This document shows positions 1-12,606 of a stretch of DNA of 64,000 nt, one piece after another. Each line of letters begins with the position of its first letter. The first letter of the stretch is position 1. The notes below the pieces were generated by a model. The model did no database searches and was not told the origin of the DNA. It worked only from the letters and a program-made list of their open reading frames with translations. Source of the stretch: Saccharina japonica (taxonomy: Eukaryota > Sar > Phaeophyceae > Laminariales > Laminariaceae); contig MEHQ01004281.1 in NCBI GenBank assembly GCA_008828725.1, positions 1 through 64,000 of the forward strand, in the 5' to 3' direction. The position numbers were made by a program, and so were the translations under genes.

Positions 1-545
1 GTCTATTATACCGGTTATGCATTTACTGACTGCAGATTATTTGCTGTCTGGCCTACTGCAGAAGGAGCAAATTTTTTCAGTACAATGGATCTCGTAAGCG
101 GTTTGTTTTTTTCCAGTGCTCTATCCACGAAGACTCTGTTCCACTTACAGCCGTCTGTACACAATGGGGTAGCTATGAATGAACTTCTATAGCCCAGGAT
201 GGCTTCAGTCAATTACGTTACGAGCATGTGATGAGGTTGCAACGCGTACAACTTTTTATTTACGACATTGTACGTTTTTTTTCATAGAAGAACGGAGCAA
301 GAACATGCCTGTGTGACCTGGAAAGATTTTTGCGATCGACTCACGAAACGTTATTTGAAAGTCAGCAACCAAGAAAGCGCTTTTAGGCGTGGTGTCACGA
401 ATCATCCATTTTTTAGGTCACCGTGTGACGTCGAAGGGAGTAGAACCAGATCCGGGCAAAGCAGAGGCTTATGACAAAGTCGCCCATGCCTTCAAATGCC
501 AGCCAGTTACGACGCATGCTACGGTAGAGGTGCACCATATTTTTT
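1..545 (+). mobile_element. Ty3/gypsy LTR retrotransposon fossil (reverse transcriptase part)
   Basis: Conceptual translation shows scattered Ty3/gypsy reverse transcriptase signatures in the right order: FSTMDLVSG near 100-125, an EEH...LKVS-like stretch near 300-375, and FLGHRV followed by a DP.K motif near 405-450. The distance between the first and last motif is shorter than in intact elements. It is clearly broken and old, runs off the left edge, and no LTR is visible in the window. It may sit in a downstream intron of IWS1 or just beyond that gene. Confidence 0.7.
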
Positions 546-1246
546 TCTGAGCTCCTCACTTACGGAGCGTCATACCTCACCGAAAAAATGATTTTGGAGG
601 AAAATAAAAGTGCTGCCGGATGCGAAATCTCATGACCGAAGTATAGTCTTGAAACATGATTCGTCACAAAAATGAAAAAAAACGACGAATTTGGGTTAAG
701 CAGCCCGATCGTTCAGGAAACGATCCAGCCAAAAAGTGCTACCTCTACCGTAGCACACGTCTTACGATCGATACTACTTTCATATAACCGGATTGTTTTT
801 GCCAACATACCCTGGTACAGTATAATACTGTCACCCCCAAGGGGGAAAAATCGACGTACCAGGTACACGTTTCATGAGGCAATATACATAACACCCCGTA
901 GCAACCGCGATTGAAACATCACACACGCAGCTTGCAAATATACGTGGTTTCGACGAAAATTCTAGCTCTCACAGACGAGGTGAGGTGTGTCTTTTTTTTT
1001 TTATCATTTTTATCTTCAGAAAAAAAAAAGAAGAAAAAAAAAAATGGAATGTCCATTTTTTTGTTTTTCAAACAAAATGTGGATTTCAGCATGAAAAAAA
1101 TGTAGATTTTTTTGTTTAATATTTAAAAGAACGAAGGTAGAAAGAAAGGGAGAAAACCGCGACAAAAAAAAAACGATGCCGCAGGAAACAGGCATGCACG
1201 CAAAACGCTGGACCAACACTCGACCCCCCCCCCGCCCACCGCCCAC
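546..1246. other. Non-coding stretch left of IWS1 exon 4
   Basis: It is A/T-rich with poly-T and poly-A runs around 990-1100. I see no continuation of the IWS1 helical domain on the minus strand here, so the next IWS1 exon is probably beyond the window edge. The region is best read as an intron. Confidence 0.5.
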
Positions 1247-4200
1247 CTGTAGCCACCGCTTGACGACGCCCAACAAATCGAACTCCAGGAAGGTTTCTTG
1301 AAGCTCCTTCTTCGCCAGGGTCGCCTTGACCACCTTGGGTAGGGAGGGGGGTAGACGGATAGAGAGGCGGGGAGGGGGGGGGGGCGGGGGGGGGGGCGGT
1401 ACTCGATATTCACGCATGGCCGTAGTCGTATGACCATAGACCCTCCTTCTTCGCCAGGGTCGCCTTGACCACCTTGGGTAGGGAGGGGGGTAGACGGATA
1501 GAGAGTAGGGGAGGGGGGGGGGGCGGTACTCGATATTCATGCATGGCCGTAGTCGTATGACCATAGACCCTCGCATCCCTATAATGCCGGGACGGAGCAT
1601 GTCGGGTTTTCCCCGACCAGGCAGACATTGAGTGCTATATAGCACTAAGCGCGAAGCGCCGTGATGTGTTCGGCGAGTCGCATGAAGGGTGAGCTGTATC
1701 CCAGGGGGGGGGGGGGGGGGGGGGGGCGGTACTCGATATTCATGCATGGCCGTAGTCGTATGACCATAGGAGGGCAATTCGCACACGGGAATTATATTTC
1801 GAGGCAAGAAAAGGTATAATACACGTCTAACAGAAGTAACTGGGAGCTCGTGAGGGGAAAAAAAATGCAGTGTTTTCCATCGACGGGGAAGGCTTTCCTT
1901 AGGCGCAGAGACCCACTAAAATACATATATGGATACCACCCTAGGGGAGCGGGGGGGGTCATGACTCCTGTCGCCCTGTTCAGGTATGAATGCTGCTCGC
2001 AGTGGTATACGACCCATTCACCATAAACCGTTCTCTTATCATCTATGGTGTACAAGTATAAATACGGGGGGTCTACTATTGTAGGCGAACTCTTTTTCAT
2101 CGCGTGAGGTCATCAATCGTGGGGCAAACGCGCAAGTGCAGACGGAACACACAGCTGAAACGGCGGCGGGCGCGCCGGCACGCACGTGCGCGCAGCTCGA
2201 GACACAGATACGTCTCGTAAACGCCCACGCGCTCCAATATCAGCTTCCGGTACGCTTACGTTCCCGTTCCCGCCCTTCCCACCGAGTCTCGTGTTTCCCG
2301 GCGAGTAAGACTATGTACGGGTACGTACGCAGTACGGGCTTACTGTAGCTGACAATCCTCCAGCACCCCCTATGGTCGCCACTTTCATACCGCACAACTT
2401 GCACGCCGCCGCGACCGCACACCGACGTGACTCGCCGCCGAAAAACGCCACCGAAAATGCCACCGAAAACACCCATCGAATATGCCACCGAATATACCAC
2501 CGAAAACACTCACCGAATATGCCACCGAAAACACCCACCGAAAAACACTCACCGAATATGCCACCGAAAACACCCACCGAAAAACACTCACCGAATATGC
2601 CACCGAAAACACCCACAGAAAAACACTCACCGAATATGCCACCGAAAAAACACCGAAAACGCCACCGCAACAAACGCCACCGCAAAAAACGCCACCGACG
2701 AAAATGTCACCGAAACAAAACGCTACCGAAATTACCGCGCCACAAAAACACAAAAACACCATCGCAAAAAAACGCCTCCCCTGTTTTTTCGTGCCTCACC
2801 CTGAGCATCTTGAGCTTGTTGAGGGCGGGGCGGCCGGCCAAGACAGCTTCCTCGTCGTCCTCCGCCGCCTGGTTGATCTTGAACATGAACTCCTGCGCGA
2901 TCTGCTCGCGCTCGGATGTGCTGAGGTCCTGCGCCTTGCGCCGCTTCATCGACTTGAGCACCTGTATATACGAAATGTATATGATTGAATTTTGTTTGTT
3001 TTGTTGTTGTTTTGGTGTTTGGGGTGTTTTGGTGTTTTTGTTTTTGTTGTGATTTGTTGTTTTGGTGTTGTGTTGTTGTTGATTCGTGTTTCGTTTCGGG
3101 GACCAAAAACACAAAGAGGGAAGGCGACGGGAGGGGGGAGAGGGGGGTGGTATACTATTAGGCGGTGGGTGCGGGTGGGGGGATTGCTTCTGGGGAAGGG
3201 AGGAGGGGGAGGGGGAGGAGGAGGAAGAAGAGGAGGAGGACGAGGACGAGCGAAAGGCAATGTGGCAGGGGTCGAACGTCCTTGGTTCGCCCGACAACAA
3301 CACCAACACCACCAACACAAGCACCAACACCACCACCTCCGGTAAAAAAACCCTCCCGTTTAACGCTATTACATCGTGTATCTGGTACCACGCTGTCCCT
3401 AACTAAAGGGAGCATTTGTATAACAATATTTAATCAAAGCGGTCCTTGATACATATGGACAGAGTACACGATAAAAGGAAGCAAACTCGCGATGAGTCTT
3501 GGTCGAAGGACAAGCTGGCATACCTCCGCAACACGGGGACGGAAGGAGGGGGGGGGGGCGAGCGAGCGAGCGAGCGAGGGGCTTACCGCGTTCATGGGAC
3601 TCTCGTGAGTGGGCATGTCCTCGCGGGGGTCCGCCGAGTTGTCCTCCTCGGCCTCGCTGTCACTCCCAGGCGCAGGTGCGTCGTGGTTGTACTCCTCCAG
3701 CAGGTCTCGGTTGTCCTCCTTTAAAACGGTGGGACGACGCGATGACGCGACGACGCGACGACGCGACGACAAGTATAGTTCCATCAGATACGTGCGATAC
3801 CATGATATTGTGCGGCAGAGATATAAATAACGAAAAGGCCTTTTTTTTATCGCCGTCCAAAAAGCAAAAGAAGGCGGGACACATTTTTCGTCCGGCGCGT
3901 CAAAAAAACGCTGGCGATTCATTTGCGTTTAACGAAAAAAAAAGAGGTACAAACGTGTACCTGGTACGTACGTATAATCCAAATGTATACCAGGTACTAT
4001 GCTATTAATAACTTGAGCATCAACTATTGCTGTATATAGCCTCATCATATATACTTTGGTAAATACCGTGCTATCATAGGTGCTCACAGCAGTATCCGCC
4101 AGCCCCGGTGTACTCATAGTGTATTCGGAGGCCAGTATTGGGCGGGGTACTAATAGTTGTGAACGTATTTTCGTATTTTCAACAAATTGACACCGCTATG

Positions 4201-6759
4201 GATCACCTACCGACAGCAGCGCTCAGGATTTTCGTATTTTCGACACGTCGATACTGATGCTGTGGGTTGATACGAACTGCCTAGATTTGGGCGCTGGGTA
4301 CTCTGGGTACCGCTGCGTGTTCCCGCCGTTTGAAATACTGTGAATGCTACGCTCGTACTGCGTCAGGTATTTGGTATTCGGGTCGTTTCATACTATCCAT
4401 ACTGATCTTTATTGCGAATTTCAAAAGGCGTGTTTGGTAGGGTACCGGTATGTACTTTGAGGTATTCGGGTAACCTGCCAGGATACTCATACCCGGCGGG
4501 TATAACCCCTTGACGGGTATACGTCGTATACACCAGGTACCCGGTATTACCCATAGTACCGCCCCCCAAATATAATACCCAAAGGCAATATAAATACTCC
4601 CCCGGGATCGATACACTACCGGTATACCCGGATACCCGGGTAGTCGGGTATCTGTAGGACGGCGCCACATATCTACAGCAGTACCATATCTGGGTTTACT
4701 CGGCGTTTTCCTTTTCACGTCGTGTTCCATGGCCGCCCCTCCACACTTTTAGAGCACTACTAGTAATAGTTATTCAATCAACACAGCGGGAATCCTTTCC
4801 CAACAAGTGGGGCATCGATGCGAAAACGATGCTAAACAAGAAAATACTGCTTGTATACGTCGAAGTATATGTACACGCCATCGGTCTGCGGTGGATAATA
4901 ATCCGGGTGCGTCTACTCGTATATACGTGAGAGTAATATGCCGGTATACCGGTACACCTGGCACTCGTACCTGGTATGTACCTGGTACCATATGACAAGA
5001 CACAAGAAATAAACCTGCAGCCCTGTGAGCAACAAGTGGAAGCGAAAGCCTGCATGCAAGGCGCACTCCAAAGGTCTTCTTGTTGGCGGACCCACACCTG
5101 CACCCCGCAGGTACCAGGTACCCACATAGATACAAGGTATGCCAAAACATCTGGTACCTTGGTATCACAGCACCCTGGACGAAAATATAAGGATCGTTTG
5201 GTATTCCTACTATTGATACAGCAGTAATCATTAAATGCTCCTTATATCTCCGTCCAGACTGATATATACTGCTGTTTACTCTACGATGGTCCCCCGTCCC
5301 CCGAAATAGTTTTGCAGAAATCTAAATATGAGCTAAATTCCCCAAGTGTTTCGTTCCCACCACGCTATCATACGCTCGTATCAAACGTACTGCAGTCCTA
5401 CGTACAAACCAAAGGCAAAAGAGGATAAGACAGCAGTATTAGTAGTACCTGGTAGCCTTTACCGCATCACTGAATTTATTATATAGGATAAAGTATGGAA
5501 ATCGGGGACGCGCTCAAAACGGTGCTGCTTGATGTTTGTTACACGAGCATCATTTGCTTGCTGTACCGTACATATGATACGACACAGCAGTCAAAATGCA
5601 AGTCACCCAACGAAGGCGAGTGTGCGTACTACTGTACGTAATCGTTTTGAGTTGTTCGCACCGTGTCGTCGATGAAGTCATCGTCCTCTCGAGTTCGGAC
5701 CTCCCTCCCCCTCGCCGAACCCTTCTCGTCGCCGGGCGACCCCTCCTCGGCAGGCTTCAGGTCCAAGTCGCTGCCGCTGAGCTCCACCTCCTCCAAGTCG
5801 TCGTCCTCGTCCTCGTCCCCCCCCGCGTCCTCGTCGCCCGAGGACAGCAGCCCCAAGTCTTGCAGCTGCGAGGTACCCCCGCCTCCGTCGCCTTCCCCAT
5901 CGCTTCCCTCGCCACCCGCAGCCTTCTTCTTCTTCTTCTTTTTCTTCTTCTTGCCGTCCTTGTCTTTCTTCTTCTTCGACTTTTTCGGCTGTTGCTCCCC
6001 GTCCTCCCCGTCCTCCGCCCCCTTTTTGCCCCCCTTCTTCCCCTTCTTCCCCTTCTTCTTGTTGAGTTTGTCGCCCTTCTTCCCTTTCCCCTTCACTTTC
6101 TTCTTCGCGCTGCCCCCGGCCTCAGCGTCCAGCGCGTCGCTGTCCTCCGCCTTGCGCTTTTTCCCTTTCCCCTTGTTGCCCTTGCTCAGCCGGCCGAGGG
6201 TCTTCCCCTCCTCGCCCCCCTTGCCACCTCTCCCTCCTCCCTTCCCCTGCTGCCCCTCGTCGTCGCTGTCCTCGAAAGGGTCGTCCTCGTCGTCGTCTCC
6301 TCCGCCTCCGCCTCCTGCCGCGCCTGCCTCGGCCCCGCGCTCCCCGCCTGAGTCGGAGTCGCTCCCGAAAAGATCCTCGTCCACGGCAGCGGCGGCGGCG
6401 GCGGCTGCGTTGGCTCGATCTTGTTCCCCCTCGCTGTCGCTCAACCCGGTCCCTCCCATGACCGAGTCGTCTCCGGGTTGTTCTACGTCAGCCAGAAGCG
6501 AGGGTGATTCGACGTCCGAGCCAGAGGCCTCCGCCGCTGCAGCCGCGGGGGGGGCAGGAGTGGCGTCGATGTCGTCCATGTCGGAGTCTTCGAGAGCGTT
6601 ACTATCCTCGGCAACGCCGCCGCCGTCGCCGCCGCCGCCGTCACTCCCGCCGCCATCGCTACCGCTACCGCGTGCACCTGCGTTTTTGCCTTTATTAGTG
6701 GGGTCAAACTCCTCGTCGTCTGAGGAGTCCGAGCCAAACATGTCGTCGATGTCCGACAT
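1247..6759 (-). CDS. IWS1: IWS1/Spn1 transcription elongation factor, 3' end missing
   Basis: IWS1 (yeast Spn1) binds Spt6 and elongating RNA polymerase II in the nucleus and links elongation to mRNA processing and chromatin. Four exons are visible: 5662-6759, 3587-3718, 2800-2961 and 1247-1333, all in phase 0 with GT-AG borders, giving 493 residues so far. The start at 6759 (MSDIDDMFGSD) is preferred over an upstream in-frame ATG because acidic FGSD-type starts are usual in this class. Residues 1-366 are a low-complexity acidic and lysine-rich tail. Exon 3 (QEFMFKINQAAEDD, RPALNKLKML) and exon 4 (KKELQETFLEFDLLGVVKRW) match the start of the conserved TFIIS-N-like helical domain. The remaining roughly 100 domain residues must lie outside the window. 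Exon 1 composition alone could suggest LEO1, but the later exons decide for IWS1. It is divergent from EMC4. Confidence 0.88.
1304..1571 (-). repeat. Tandem duplication copying the IWS1 exon 4 acceptor
   Basis: About 63 bp at 1304-1366 (first 30 nt of exon 4, its AG acceptor and the pyrimidine tract on the minus strand) recur almost unchanged at 1442-1504. Each copy is followed by a G-run and the same 40-bp box (1400-1439 and 1527-1566), so the unit is about 138 bp. The 1442-1504 copy lies in intron 3, upstream of the real exon in transcription order. It therefore presents a decoy acceptor; reading from it gives VVKATLAKKE and then a stop within about 10 codons. Confidence 0.85.
1380..1769 (+). 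repeat. Three copies of a poly-G plus box dispersed repeat
   Basis: A run of G is followed by a 40-bp box beginning TACTCGATATTCATGC and ending GTCGTATGACCATAG. Copies of the box are at 1400-1439, 1527-1566 and 1730-1769, the last preceded by 23 G. Sequence after the second copy (1567-1620) is also shared with 43133-43190, so the full repeat is over 100 bp. All copies here are in IWS1 intron 3. Confidence 0.8.
2440..2760. repeat. CCACCGAAAA minisatellite in IWS1 intron 3
   Basis: Degenerate short units of the form CCACCGAAAA and CACCGAATATG are repeated. From about 2510 to 2640 they form a higher-order unit of about 39 bp present nearly four times. Long open frames here on both strands are artefacts of the repeat period, which is a multiple of three. 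Confidence 0.85.
4380..4680. repeat. TACCCGG/GGTAC-rich segment in IWS1 intron 1
   Basis: The segment is dominated by overlapping variants of TACCCGG, GGGTAT, GGTACC and ATACCCGG in both orientations. A similar but weaker patch follows at 4930-5170. It is simple-sequence-like with many short palindromes and no coding sequence. Confidence 0.6.
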
Positions 6760-7156
6760 GGTGGTGGTGAGGTGTGGCTTGCTTTTCGGCCTTTCGGGTT
6801 TGCCCACAGGTGTAGAAAACTACTGATTGTCTATATCTGCCGCTGCTGTTTGTCTCCACCCTTGAACGAAGACCTTGAACCTTTCCGCCTACTCGCTTGG
6901 GAAGATGCTCGCAGATTCCCTCACCGCCCCGATAACCTTGCTGCGATGGGAGCTTTAACCAACCCGGGCGTTTTCACGTGGAGACTTTGAAGGTCGTTGC
7001 GAGGGAGGAAAAAGGAAAAAGGAGAAGGAGGCAAAATAGCATTCTATAAGAGAAGGAAGGCCGTACATGAGAGGGGATTTTCTGTTCAACGCAGCACCGA
7101 AAGGTTACGAAGAAGCCACAACTAAGCAGTGTACAAGTCGCCTGACGCCAACAACT
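6760..7156. promoter_or_regulatory. Shared divergent upstream region of IWS1 and EMC4
   Basis: The two start codons face away from each other with 397 bp between them, so both promoters and 5' UTRs must lie here unless there are upstream untranslated exons. I see no clear TATA box. The segment 6990-7060 contains a purine-rich GGAGGAAAAAGG tract. Confidence 0.5.
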
Positions 7157-10100
7157 ATGACTACTCCTTCCCGATCATGGCGATTTGACCTCAACCCGGG
7201 ACCAGGAGAGGCTCGTACGTCACTTGCCAGACCATTGGGATTCAATCCAGGAGCATTGATCGAGGTGAACTCAAGCGACTATAACCCGCACATTGTTGTG
7301 TACCTACCTGGTATATTATACAGCAGTAGTTTTCGACTGCTCGTCGTCATCCACAATCCACACCCGTACCCGATGTTCCAAGAGCAAGCTGGGCAAGCCA
7401 AGAGTTCAGCACTCTGCTGCTGTGTCCTTTTGCCTATGTCGGGCAGGGTGCGTTGTGGTCTTGCGTGCGGTCCAACGAAAGTCGCCGCCGCTGGTGAACT
7501 GACCTGGGGGCTGTAACCAGCGAACAACGCCTGCGTGCAAACATAACTTCCGCACGTTTTCGGTCATAAACTGCCGCTGCGATGTACGTAACGATACCAC
7601 TCTTGACGGAAATATAATTATCGTTTAATCTCGACATCAAAGGCCAAACGGGTACTATATTTCTGGCCAGATTGGTATCATTTACGTAACAAAGTGAATG
7701 TACCCAGCAGACCCAAGTGTTCCGCGAACCGAACCCCGACCAGAAAGAACAAGAGGGTTGATCGCTATCACGCGTGGAGGCTGCCATAACACAGAACATG
7801 AGCCAACAAACACGTGGAAAGCCCGTTCCGACGCAATCCTTCGGCCGCCAAGGTGCAGCTCTTTCTCCCTTCTATATAACCTGTACGTACGTACTCGTAA
7901 CTGTTTTGTTTACTCGTACGATAGTTTTTTTCAACTTTTGACGAAACATATTTTGCTCGTCTCGCTCGCCGTTCCTTCTCCTGTCCGACCGGGTCCAGGA
8001 CGAAGATGCCGCGGGGCCGAGCGCACTGGCACAGGCCAACCTGAAAAAGAAGGTGAGCGTGTGTGCAACCAATACAGCTGTGCAACGTGCAACGTGCACC
8101 GGTGAGAGTGTATGTACTGTACGGTGTAGCCTTCTCCTATGAATACTCGTACGCAGGGGTATTTTGGAACTCCTGCTTAAACAGGAGACGTCCGCACGGA
8201 ATTTGACCGTTTCCGCAAGCGACCCTATTTTTGTTGTACTGGCAGTAAACAGTCGAACGCAAAGAATTTGGCCTACCGGTACTCGCCCCGTGCTCGAGTG
8301 CTCGGGTGCCTGGGCGGCATTGCCGATTTTCCTTTACGTAACCCACGTAGGCGGCGAGCGGCATCTACCGTGTACCTGGTGTAGGGTTTTGAAAATGCTG
8401 TCGGGGAGAGGACAAGGTCGTGTGTCGCTTGGATGTATCGCACCGCGCGCGCTATGCCCGTGTGGACCTAAAGGAGAGCACGATGCCGATGCGCTGCTCC
8501 CAGTCCTGCAGCGAAGCACGAGGGTTTGTTTGGAAGGGGTACTTTCCACTCCAGTACGTACGTAGGGCCAGTCAGCCGAAAGGCAGTCACCTGACTTGGC
8601 TCACTCTTACGGTTATTTTGCCAGGTATATGATGAACGCTGGGCAAATATGAGTGCAAAGTCTGCATGTAGTGGTAGTGTTATACACTTGATGGACAGGG
8701 TTTGATGTCCGTTGCCACAGGAAGGCGGCTTGGGCTCTCTCCAAGCATCGTATCGTATGCTAGTACACAGCAGTAGTAGCCACACGACGACTCGTTGCTT
8801 TCGGGAAAAGCCGAAGCCTAAAGCCGTTGATGATTCTTTAAAAAAAAACGATAAAGGATGACAACGGTAAATCGATCGGGGTGCTACACCGGCGGGGCTA
8901 GGAACTCACGGGCGGTTGACGAGGCCTCGGCCTTGCAAGGTGCACCCAAAGTCGTGGCGGCAGATGTTTGCACCTGCGCTTTGGCTGCTGTGTCGCGATC
9001 CAGCTACGACTAAGTGACAGTCGAGCGGCGATCGAGTGATAGCTGAGCGAGCGACGAGGATACTACAGCGCGCCACATTTTCCACCATCCTGCCCGCGCG
9101 CTCCCACGTCGATACTCCTCTTAGCCTACTCGTAGGGCAAATCAGTTTGAAAGCCAAAAGGTCGTGTGCTGCGCCGTCGTGTCCCCGACGTGTGTCGTTT
9201 CGGGGCTCACTTCGCTTTTTTTCTCGGCCTTGGCTTACGCTGAAACCGCTGCGCATGTGCGCTGTCGCTCTCCCGCTGAACAGAGGGCAATGGAGATCGC
9301 TCTCGGGCCGGGCAAGACGGTGGTGATGAACGGTTTCATGATGTACATGTCCGGGGCCGGCATCCACATATTCAGCATCATGATCACCTTCATGGGAATC
9401 ATGAACCCCGTGAAGGCCATCCTCAACGTCCACGGCGGTGAGATACAGATGACGCGGTATATTTCCTACCAGGTGTATTGCTTTCCTGTTTTGTTAGCGG
9501 GAATGCTGTAAGCTTGAGCTCTTAACTTGCCCAGCTGCTGCTACATTGTTAGCGTAGTAGTAGCGAAAATGCTACGAAGGAAACCGCAGTTTGATCCCTT
9601 GACTGACCGCCCCCTCCACTGTAACTACAGTAGTATTTTCACACCAAATGAGGCCTTGGTGCGCCCGAAAATATTGCTCCCCTTAGCGTTTACCGGTGTT
9701 TCGTGCCGTAAGCTGTTATTTGGCGTCGTAGCAACGCTGACGCGGTCTCGGCTACTCAAGCAGCTCGCGAAAGCTTGTCGTTTTCGCCGCCGTTTTTCGT
9801 GTTGATAGTCGGGTGACGGAGGTCCCAGAGTGCCGCGGACGAGCCCTGAGGCTTGGAGAGCGACCAAATGCCGTGCTGTGTATGAAGAGCCGTCAGAACT
9901 GACGTCCCCAGCATCAGCGAAAATGTCGAGGGGCAGCGCCAGGTCTACGAAGCGCAACCCACGCGAATTTTCGGTCTCGGAGAACAGATTTATCTAGCAG
10001 TGTTATTATATCGTACCTGGTATGTATTGCCATGGTGTTATGTGTAATAGTTGCTCCCACAGCGTCCCCTGTGTCCACGATGCAACAGCCTATATACTTA

Positions 10101-10361
10101 CCCCAGCAACATGTTTGTCAACCGCCCGCCCCCTCCCACGCCATACCGCCCCCCCGGTCGCACGCAGTCTTCAGGACGGTGGACGACGGCAAGACCTCCT
10201 TGCTCCTGCCGAAGCTCCTCTACAGCGTGCTCAACCTCGCTGGTGTCTGTGTAGGGCTGTGGAAGATGGCCAAGATGGGACTCCTGCCGGTAACTGCCGC
10301 CGACTGGACATCGTACCTTGTGCCCAAGCACGCCATCGAATATTCCGGGGTGCCGTTATGA
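7157..10361 (+). CDS. EMC4: ER membrane protein complex subunit 4 (EMC4)
   Basis: EMC4 is a membrane subunit of the EMC insertase, which places tail-anchored and some multi-pass proteins in the ER membrane. Four exons, 7157-7264, 7999-8052, 9284-9437 and 10168-10361, join in frame to 169 residues; the human protein has 183. The N-terminus has SRSWRFDL and PLGFNPG, equivalent to the RRWA...DPLGF of plant EMC4. Exon 3 holds EIALGPGKTVVMNGFMMYM, and exon 4 ends DWTSYLVP and EYSGVPL, equivalent to the family's DW...EYSGGG tail. Two hydrophobic segments lie near residues 68-100 and 115-145. All introns are GT-AG. It diverges from IWS1 and converges on YAE1. Confidence 0.93.
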
Positions 10362-12606
10362 TAGCGGGAGGGTCGCGTTTGGCGTTGCGTTGCGTCGGCG
10401 CCAGGGCTTGTTTGGCATGTGAATAGTGTTGTTTTCAGGGGAATGGGTGGGGGCTTGCAGCAGCATGTGCCAGGGTGCTACGGGTGGCGCGATATCGCTC
10501 GGTGCGATCTCGGAGACGGCCCTGGAACGGTGCCTTGTTCTGGTGATAGTAGCGTGCGCAGCGACAGACGTTTCCAGGGCTGGGTAAGCCGTGGGAATAT
10601 TGTCTTGCAGGGGTGCTCGCACCTACTCAACGCGATCTGCAGACTGGGGACGTCGGGAGTAAGGGGTTTTTGACCGCGCAAACCTCCTATTACGGAGCGC
10701 GCTCGCGCCTACTGTAGAGCGAATCAACGTTTTAACTCCTGTCTTTCGTGTCTGGCGTCAGCCCATTTTGTGGTCGACGAGGCTTAGCAAGCCAAGTCGC
10801 TCCTAGTCGTGTTTTGCTTCAGCTCACAGGGTCCATGAACAGGGCTTATCTTTTGCGGTTCATAATTGTGACAGGAACTATCGAGAGCACTGATGTTGGC
10901 AGCAACGGCTATATACAGACAGTGGTGAAATCTGGTTCACCTATTGAACCTTAGAAGGACATTTCGTGCAGCAGTAGAAACTCTACGCGCAGCCTCAAGA
11001 GAGGGCAAAGGTCAGCCCCAAGAGAGCAAATTTCCACGAACCTGTCCGCTGTTGAAGAACGCCTGCAAGACGCTGTTGAGCCTCCTCTTATGCGTTCACC
11101 AACCCCACCCCAAATGAGAGCTCACCACGATCAATTATTTATTATGCAAATTATTCGAGTTACGGGACTGACTGCGATACGGGTGGAACATTGATCAGTA
11201 CAGGTTTGGCGCGTATATTGCAGCGCGCCGGAGTCGAGCCCACTGAACAGTAAAACCCAGTCAGCATCGCTATAAGCGTTTGCAGGGGGTCCCATCCGTT
11301 TCCACTCCGAAACGCAATAGAGCAGACCGTTTGGCCTCGCCACTGCTTTTGGGCACAATCTATCGACGGTATCCTTCGGGACATACATCAATGATTTCGT
11401 TGCAAAGCCGATGGCAAAGTGGATCGTTCCCTCCTTGCAGCAGTGAGCAGGGTGTTCACGTGTTCACGCATGCATGGGCACTTTAGTTTGTCGGGCAGTC
11501 TAGATAGTCTTTCTTCGACCACCTAAACAGGGCAGTGCTGCTTCAGCCGCTGGATCTCAGAGGCGGCGGCCTCTCTCGCCCGATCCACTCGCGTAGCTGC
11601 TGCCATAAACTCTTGTCTTGCAGGCATGTCGAGTCCAGCATATTTTCGGAAGGGTGTAGTAGTCCCCAACGGATGCACGTCTCGGCCCCACACAGGAAAT
11701 ATTTCCGGCACCGATTGTCGAGCTTTAGGCCACCCGCTGTAGCGGGGGGGGGGGGGGGGGGGTCGAGGGTGCCTAGGGCGATGGGCAGTAACGTAATCAA
11801 CCTAAAGGTCAAGGGATCACGACATGGATTACTCAGAAAATACCTAGTGTGACGAGGGCGCCGGCGATGATGCCGGGCTTGTTTGATGCATTCGGTGGAG
11901 GCAATACCATTTTTTTCGCGAGTGCTGGTCACAGGAACACTCGTTGTCATGGGGGCAGTATTATACACATTGGAGGGCTTACTATAGGAATATCGTGTGC
12001 TACATGGGCGTGCTGCAGCAGCACAACTTCTATCCCGGATACACAAAACAAAACAAAAAACAGATAAAAGCGTGCCCGCACGCCCGCGCCCGCTACCCTT
12101 GGAGGGCACCTCAAACCCCTCAGCGGCACGCACATTCATTTCCAAACGCGGTCTCCAAACGCTCGGCACCCTTCGAACCCCCAAATAACAATGCCCCAGG
12201 GAAGACTCGCGTCTACCGTCCAAGCTTTCGCATGGCGAGCTCAGCCGGTCGAGAATGCCCCATGCATGACCCCGGCGGGCATTGGCACCTGCAACACGAG
12301 CTACTCAACTTCCCCCCCCCTAAATTTAGATCTACAATTAGTGTGTGAAATTCCTGCATCACAGATTTAATACGTTCGAGCATTTCCCGAAGGGGGGGCA
12401 TCGTCTACAGCCCACAAGCGCACCATGGCCTGAGGTAGTCAATCAGGGCAACCTGCAGTTGCAGACGATCCACGGTCGGTTGTTTTCGCGCAACAAAACC
12501 ACAGCAAGCCGAGCGGACCGTAACGGCATGGCCCGCGGCTCGAGAAGTCGACCGACACCCGACACTGGCGAGAGCTCGCCCCCGGCCAGACCCATTTCAG
12601 CAAGTG
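10362..12606. other. Intergenic region between convergent EMC4 and YAE1
   Basis: It holds both 3' UTRs, a run of 19 G at 11744-11762, and scattered frames without recognisable domains. One short minus-strand frame (11523-11616) may be a real terminal exon and is listed separately. Another open minus frame near 12340-12400 (MLERIKSVMQEFHTLIVD) is coding-like but unassigned. Confidence 0.5.
11523..11616 (-). CDS. Candidate terminal exon, unrecognised
   Basis: After a plausible acceptor (TGCAAG) an open frame reads QEFMAAATRVDRA and EIQRLKQHCPV, then stops. Its helical, heptad-like composition and lack of low complexity look like real coding sequence, such as the end of a small coiled-coil protein. 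No partner exon is certain. It could also be chance. Confidence 0.25.

Noticed and set aside
1016-1807. A 263-residue proline-rich minus-strand protein
   Set aside because: The frame is a run through G/C tracts and repeat boxes; only the 29-codon IWS1 exon within it is supported.
2311-3052. Repetitive proteins of 120-226 residues on both strands
   Set aside because: They are produced by the CCACCGAAAA minisatellite whose period keeps frames open; they lie in an IWS1 intron.
5629-6807. Acidic FGSD protein as the Paf1-complex subunit LEO1
   Set aside because: The composition fits LEO1, but the downstream in-frame exons carry the IWS1 helical domain, so IWS1 is the better call.
5596-6826. Long plus-strand frames (387 and 251 codons) opposite IWS1 exon 1
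   Set aside because: They are Ser/Pro/Leu-rich antisense shadows of the acidic and lysine-rich coding strand.
11131-11391. Minus-strand frame containing AYSDADW as a Ty1/copia RNase H remnant
   Set aside because: YSDADW resembles a copia signature, but neither flank continues the match, so chance is as likely.
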